This document shows, one piece after another, positions 60,779-64,000 of a stretch of 64,000 nucleotides of DNA. The translations under genes were made by a program, and so were the position numbers. Numbering within the stretch: position 1 is the stretch's first letter; every line of letters starts with the position of its first letter. The stretch lies in NCBI RefSeq assembly GCF_014193255.1, contig NZ_JACHZB010000006.1:62001-126000 (forward strand), in the 5' to 3' direction. This stretch comes from Rhizobium sp. BK196 (GTDB lineage: Bacteria; Pseudomonadota; Alphaproteobacteria; Rhizobiales; Rhizobiaceae). Below the pieces are notes generated by a model. It made no database searches and had not been told where the DNA came from. It saw only the letters and a list, made by a program, of their open reading frames with translations.

Positions 60779-62710
60779 TCACCGGGCGTCGATGAGCTCA
60801 CGTACTTTCAGAGCGAGGTCGCGCGCAGTATAGGGTTTTCGGAGCCATTGTGCGCGGGCGATGACCTCGTTTGCCGCCAGGGCCGGCTCCGAATATCCCG
60901 ACGTGAAGAGCACGGCGAGGTCAGGCCGTTCGAGGCGGGCAGCTCTTGCCAGTTCGTCTCCGGTCATGCCGCCGGGCATGACGATGTCGGTGAACAAAAG
61001 AGCGACATCGGGCTCGTTCTTAAGCAATTCGAGCGCCCGGTGGCCGTTGTCTGCCTCGATCACCGAATATCCCATCCCGGCCAATCTGGCGACCGCAACT
61101 CTGCGGACGCGCGCGTCGTCCTCGACCACGAGAACACGTTCGTTGCCACCCGGCAGTGCCGCCTCGACCTTTTTATCGACTGCCGCCTCGTCCCCGGCAC
61201 TGACGCTTGAAAGAGCCGGCAGGTAGATGCGGATCGTCGAGCCGCGACCGATCTCGCTATAGATCTGCAGGTGGCCCCCAGATTGCTTGACGAAGCCGTA
61301 GACCATGCTGAGGCCCAGTCCGGTTCCCGATCCCACTTCCTTGGTGGTGAAGAACGGCTCGATCGCGCGCTTCTTGACTTCCTCGCTCATTCCGACACCG
61401 GTATCGCTCATGGAGACGAGGACGAAATTGCCGCTGCGGACTTCCGGGTACATTTTTGCGTAGTCTGCATCGAGCCGCACACGTGAAACCTCGGTGGTCA
61501 AAGTGCCGCCTTTCGGCATGGCGTCGCGCGCATTGAGAGCGATGTTGAGGATCGCGTTCTGCAATTGAGAACTGTCGACCAGTACGTTGAAATCGGATCC
61601 TGAAAGGACAGTCGACAGTTTGATGTTTTCTCCGAGCGTCCTTCGCAACAGGTCCGAAAAGCCGGTGACGAGTTGGCCGAGATCGGCCTGCCTCGGGTTC
61701 AGCGGCTGGCGCCTGCCGAAGGCCAACAGCTGTCCCGTGAGCTTTGCGCCGTCGGCCGCCGCATCCTGTGCCTCCCGCAGCATGTCGCGCAGCGGGCCTG
61801 CCGGGAGCTTGTCCTCGATCATTTCGAGATTGCCGCTGATTACCGTTAGCAGATTATTGAAGTCGTGCGCCAGCCCCCCGGTCAGCTGACCCACGGCCTC
61901 CATCTTCTGGGCCTGGCGAAGGTCTTCCTCGATCTTGAACCTGCTGGTCAGATCGCGAACGAAACCGGTGAAGATCCGCTCGCCATTCGCCGTCGCCTCG
62001 CCGACATGGAGTTCCATCGGAAATTGACTGCCGTCGGCGCGCTGGCCCGTCACGACGCGACCGTACCCGATGATCCGCTTTTCACCTGTCTGAATATAAT
62101 GGTCGATGTATCCGTCATGGGCTGCGCGGTAGGGTTCCGGCATCAGCCTTTTGACGTTATGGCCGCAGATTTCTTCCGAGCGGAAGCCGAAGAGCGTCTC
62201 GGCCGCCTTGCTGAACGACATGACGTTGCCGTGCTGGTCGATAACGACCATCGCGTCCGGCACCGTGTCGAGGATCGACGACAGGTGCGCCTCGCGCGCC
62301 CGTACGGCCTCTTCCGCCTTGCGCAGGGCGCTGACGTCGCTGTTTGCCTCGATGACGACCGGATCACCGTCGGGAAGATTGACAAGCACGCAACGCGTTG
62401 CAACGAATATGTCGCGACCGTTCTTGTGACGATGAACGACTTCGCCTTGCCAGAAGCCGCGCGTCGTCAAATGCGCGCGTATGGTCTCCATCGGCTCAGG
62501 GAAACGGGTATCGAGCAAACTGTAGACGGTCTCGCCCACGGCCTCTTCACGGGTCCAGCCGTACATCGTCTCACTGCCAATCGACCAATGGGTGATCGTT
62601 CCTTCGAGCCGGTGCACGATGATGTCTGCCCCGTCGAGAACATGCACGAGCGCGTCCAGTTCCTGGGGCGATGCAGTGCGCGGCGAGATCAGGCGGTGAG
62701 GCATGGGCAT
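60779..62710 (-). CDS. fixL: hybrid FixL: heme-PAS oxygen-sensing histidine kinase with receiver domain
   Basis: 643 residues. PAS one at about 18-130; PAS two at about 138-258 is the FixL heme domain. Proximal heme ligand His198 (YRAAHDGYI) and distal Arg218 (IIGYGRVVTG) are at the same spacing as His200 and Arg220 of Bradyrhizobium FixL. His282 (LAHDFNNLL) is the phospho-acceptor; ATPase motifs are SDTGVGM and GTGLGLSMV. A C-terminal receiver carries Asp in LLFTDIVMPGG. No membrane helices, so it is soluble, like the hFixL proteins of R. etli. Eleven bases after fixK. Confidence 0.88.
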   Translation of the reverse strand: MPMPHRLISPRTASPQELDALVHVLDGADIIVHRLEGTITHWSIGSETMYGWTREEAVGETVYSLLDTRFPEPMETIRAHLTTRGFWQGEVVHRHKNGRDIFVATRCVLVNLPDGDPVVIEANSDVSALRKAEEAVRAREAHLSSILDTVPDAMVVIDQHGNVMSFSKAAETLFGFRSEEICGHNVKRLMPEPYRAAHDGYIDHYIQTGEKRIIGYGRVVTGQRADGSQFPMELHVGEATANGERIFTGFVRDLTSRFKIEEDLRQAQKMEAVGQLTGGLAHDFNNLLTVISGNLEMIEDKLPAGPLRDMLREAQDAAADGAKLTGQLLAFGRRQPLNPRQADLGQLVTGFSDLLRRTLGENIKLSTVLSGSDFNVLVDSSQLQNAILNIALNARDAMPKGGTLTTEVSRVRLDADYAKMYPEVRSGNFVLVSMSDTGVGMSEEVKKRAIEPFFTTKEVGSGTGLGLSMVYGFVKQSGGHLQIYSEIGRGSTIRIYLPALSSVSAGDEAAVDKKVEAALPGGNERVLVVEDDARVRRVAVARLAGMGYSVIEADNGHRALELLKNEPDVALLFTDIVMPGGMTGDELARAARLERPDLAVLFTSGYSEPALAANEVIARAQWLRKPYTARDLALKVRELIDAR

Positions 62711-62721
62711 TGGTTCCGCAA

Positions 62722-63450
62722 TCAGTGGACGCTACCCCTATGGCAGGTTCTTTCAGAAAAATCATCTACATTGCCCGACAATTGCGCGAGGCGGGCAAGG
62801 TTGACGATGCGCAGATTGTGGCGCCCATCCGGAACGACGATTTTCCTCTGGGCGAGCTTGCTGATCGAGCGCGAGACGGTCTCGATGGTCAGGCCGAGAT
62901 AATCGGCGATGTCCTGCCGGCTCATCGGTACCTCGAGCAGTCCCTGGCGAAGCGACTGGTCGTCCCGGGTTGCAAGCTTCATGAGGAAGGTGCAGAGGCG
63001 TTCCTCGGCATTTTTCCTGGACAGGAGCACGAGCTGATCGTGGGCCGACGCAGTTTCCCGGCAGAGCAAGTTGATATAAGCCGGCCGCAGAAGCTCGGAA
63101 CGCTCAATTTCTTCCTGGAACTGCTTGCGCGACAGGCGGCGGATCTTGCAGTCCGTCACGGCTTCGGCGGTAAAAAGGAAATCGCCCTGCAGGAAAGAGC
63201 CGACGACGTCGCCGGCGAAGTGAAAGGCGGTGATGACCCGGCGTCCGTCGCCGATGATGCGATGAAGACGCACGACCCCCTCGGTAATCTGGAACAGATG
63301 CCGTGCGGCATCCCCCTCCCAGCAGATCGCCTTTCCTGCTTCGACCGTTTCTGTGGCCGACGTCTGGAAAAGCGACGACAGCGAATTGCCCTGAACCGCT
63401 TTTGCGCCAAGATCGACGTTCTCGAATGCCTGTTGGCCCTGCATCAACAT
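62722..63450 (-). CDS. fixK: FixK, Crp/Fnr-family activator
   Basis: 242 residues from ATG 63450; the longer frame to 63684 would run into the fixN start. The sensor beta-barrel is followed by the helix-turn-helix SRQDIADYLGLTIETVSRSI, which recognises TTGAT-N4-ATCAA. There is no N-terminal cysteine cluster, so it is FixK rather than the oxygen-labile FnrN. It should activate fixNOQP and the many boxes in this window. FixK-hFixL order and divergence from fixN match R. etli plasmid f. Confidence 0.88.
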   Translation of the reverse strand: MLMQGQQAFENVDLGAKAVQGNSLSSLFQTSATETVEAGKAICWEGDAARHLFQITEGVVRLHRIIGDGRRVITAFHFAGDVVGSFLQGDFLFTAEAVTDCKIRRLSRKQFQEEIERSELLRPAYINLLCRETASAHDQLVLLSRKNAEERLCTFLMKLATRDDQSLRQGLLEVPMSRQDIADYLGLTIETVSRSISKLAQRKIVVPDGRHNLRIVNLARLAQLSGNVDDFSERTCHRGSVH

Positions 63451-63580
63451 TCCAATGATCCCCGTGTCCGATTGAATGTGAGACCAATAGAAAGGCGTTC
63501 GGTCACAGCCGAATGAGCGGACGGTGCCAAAGGGTAAGGCTCTGTAACAGTCTGTAACAACGCACAAAGGCGAGGTTCCG

Positions 63581-63594
63581 TTGACCTGGATCAA
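63581..63594. promoter_or_regulatory. FixK box TTGACCTGGATCAA upstream of fixN
   Basis: Both halves match. It is 88 bases before fixN and 130 before fixK, fitting the -40 position of a fixN promoter; it could also influence fixK itself. Confidence 0.8.
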
Positions 63595-63682
63595 GGAACG
63601 GGCGAGCTCTCCATGACACTCGTTCCTCAAAGTACGAGAAAGGCGACCGCCCTGTGGTCGTCTGCGCACTGGGGACGTCATC

Positions 63683-64000
63683 ATGAACTACACTACGGAA
63701 ACCATGGTGGTCGCCGTGGCAGCATTCCTGGCACTGCTTGGCGCTGCTTTCGCCCACGACCATCTATTCGCAATTCACATGGGAATACTGAGCTTCTGCC
63801 TTTTCGCGGGGACCGTGCTTCTTGTGAGAAACGTGGATTTCTCGCCTGCGGGCCGGCTGCCGAAAGCCGAGCCGTCCGGCTATTTCGACGAGGTCATCCG
63901 CTACGGTTTGATCGCCACCGTGTTCTGGGGCGTCGTCGGTTTCCTCGTCGGTGTCGTCATTGCGGCCCAATTGGCGTTCCCGGATCTCAACTTCGCTCCC
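63683..64000 (+). CDS. fixN: FixN (CcoN), catalytic subunit of cbb3 oxidase, N-terminal part
   Basis: 106 residues are visible before the window ends. Two helices (MVVAVAAFLALLGAAFAHDH, ATVFWGVVGFLVGVVIAAQL) and the segment YFDEVIRYGLIATVFW are characteristic of FixN/CcoN. The full protein is about 540 residues, so most of it, and presumably fixOQP, lie to the right. It is the high-affinity oxidase used in micro-oxic growth and nodules. A FixK box stands 88 bases upstream. Confidence 0.92.
   Translation, partial: MNYTTETMVVAVAAFLALLGAAFAHDHLFAIHMGILSFCLFAGTVLLVRNVDFSPAGRLPKAEPSGYFDEVIRYGLIATVFWGVVGFLVGVVIAAQLAFPDLNFAP

Noticed and set aside
1..64000. CRISPR array, rRNA genes, replication origin
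   Set aside because: I saw no regularly spaced repeats, no rRNA sequence and no repABC or parAB-type genes in the window.

Overview
The window looks like a piece of a Rhizobium genome (alphaproteobacterium, R. etli / R. leguminosarum type), probably a large plasmid or chromid. Evidence: high GC, rhizobial gene types (lpsL, nirK-nirV-nnrR, a hybrid FixL next to FixK and fixN), and rhizobial IS and integrase remnants. The right half matches what is known of the nitrite/NO respiration region on the R. etli CFN42 plasmid f. That placement is an inference from gene content; no database was searched.

Layout. (1) 0-4.7 kb: end of a surface-polysaccharide cluster. It holds the FucNAc synthesis tail (fnlB end, fnlC), a WbuB-like glycosyltransferase, and an opposed O-antigen polymerase-like membrane protein. 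(2) 4.7-9.25 kb: an IS graveyard next to tRNA-Val(TAC), with a broken IS110 element, a truncated second IS110, a frameshifted IS3 element and the stub of a tyrosine recombinase cut off by the IS3 end. (3) 9.4-11.2 kb: a methyltransferase, lpsL and a remnant of a UDP-glucose dehydrogenase. (4) 11.4-16.5 kb: exported proteins of unknown function, a pair of tiny membrane-protein ORFs, and an OmpR/histidine kinase pair. (5) 16.6-23.4 kb: an iron/cobalamin-type ABC importer, then a LacI regulator divergent from a DapA-like aldolase and an MFS transporter, with a perfect palindromic operator between them.

(6) 23.5-42 kb: an accessory micro-oxic region. It contains two zinc alcohol dehydrogenases, an MgtC/DUF4010 membrane protein, host-attachment and universal stress proteins, an acetyl-CoA hydrolase/transferase, CbpA/CbpM, a YhiI-RbbA-YhhJ-like ABC system, a short TatA and several very small proteins. 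Many of these genes carry a FixK/FNR-type box (TTGAY-N4-RTCAA) 50-110 bp upstream of the start. (7) 42-60.5 kb: NO-producing and NO-consuming respiration: nnrR, nirV, nirK, nnrS, hemN, norEF, norCBQD, CopCD, DUF1775 and pseudoazurin. It also holds a compact operon of little-known genes (DUF2249, polytopic membrane protein, double DUF2249, DUF59, probably DUF6522). NnrR-type boxes (TTGYG-N4-CGCAA type) lie about 100 bp upstream of nirK and norC and close to norE. (8) 60.8-64 kb: hybrid heme sensor FixL, FixK, and the divergent start of fixN (cbb3 oxidase), which the window edge cuts.

How it fits together (inference): low O2 sensed by the heme-PAS kinase raises FixK, which turns on the cbb3 oxidase, pseudoazurin, hemN and the accessory region. 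NO then activates nirK and nor through NnrR. No nitrate reductase, nosZ, fixJ or fxkR gene is present in this window.
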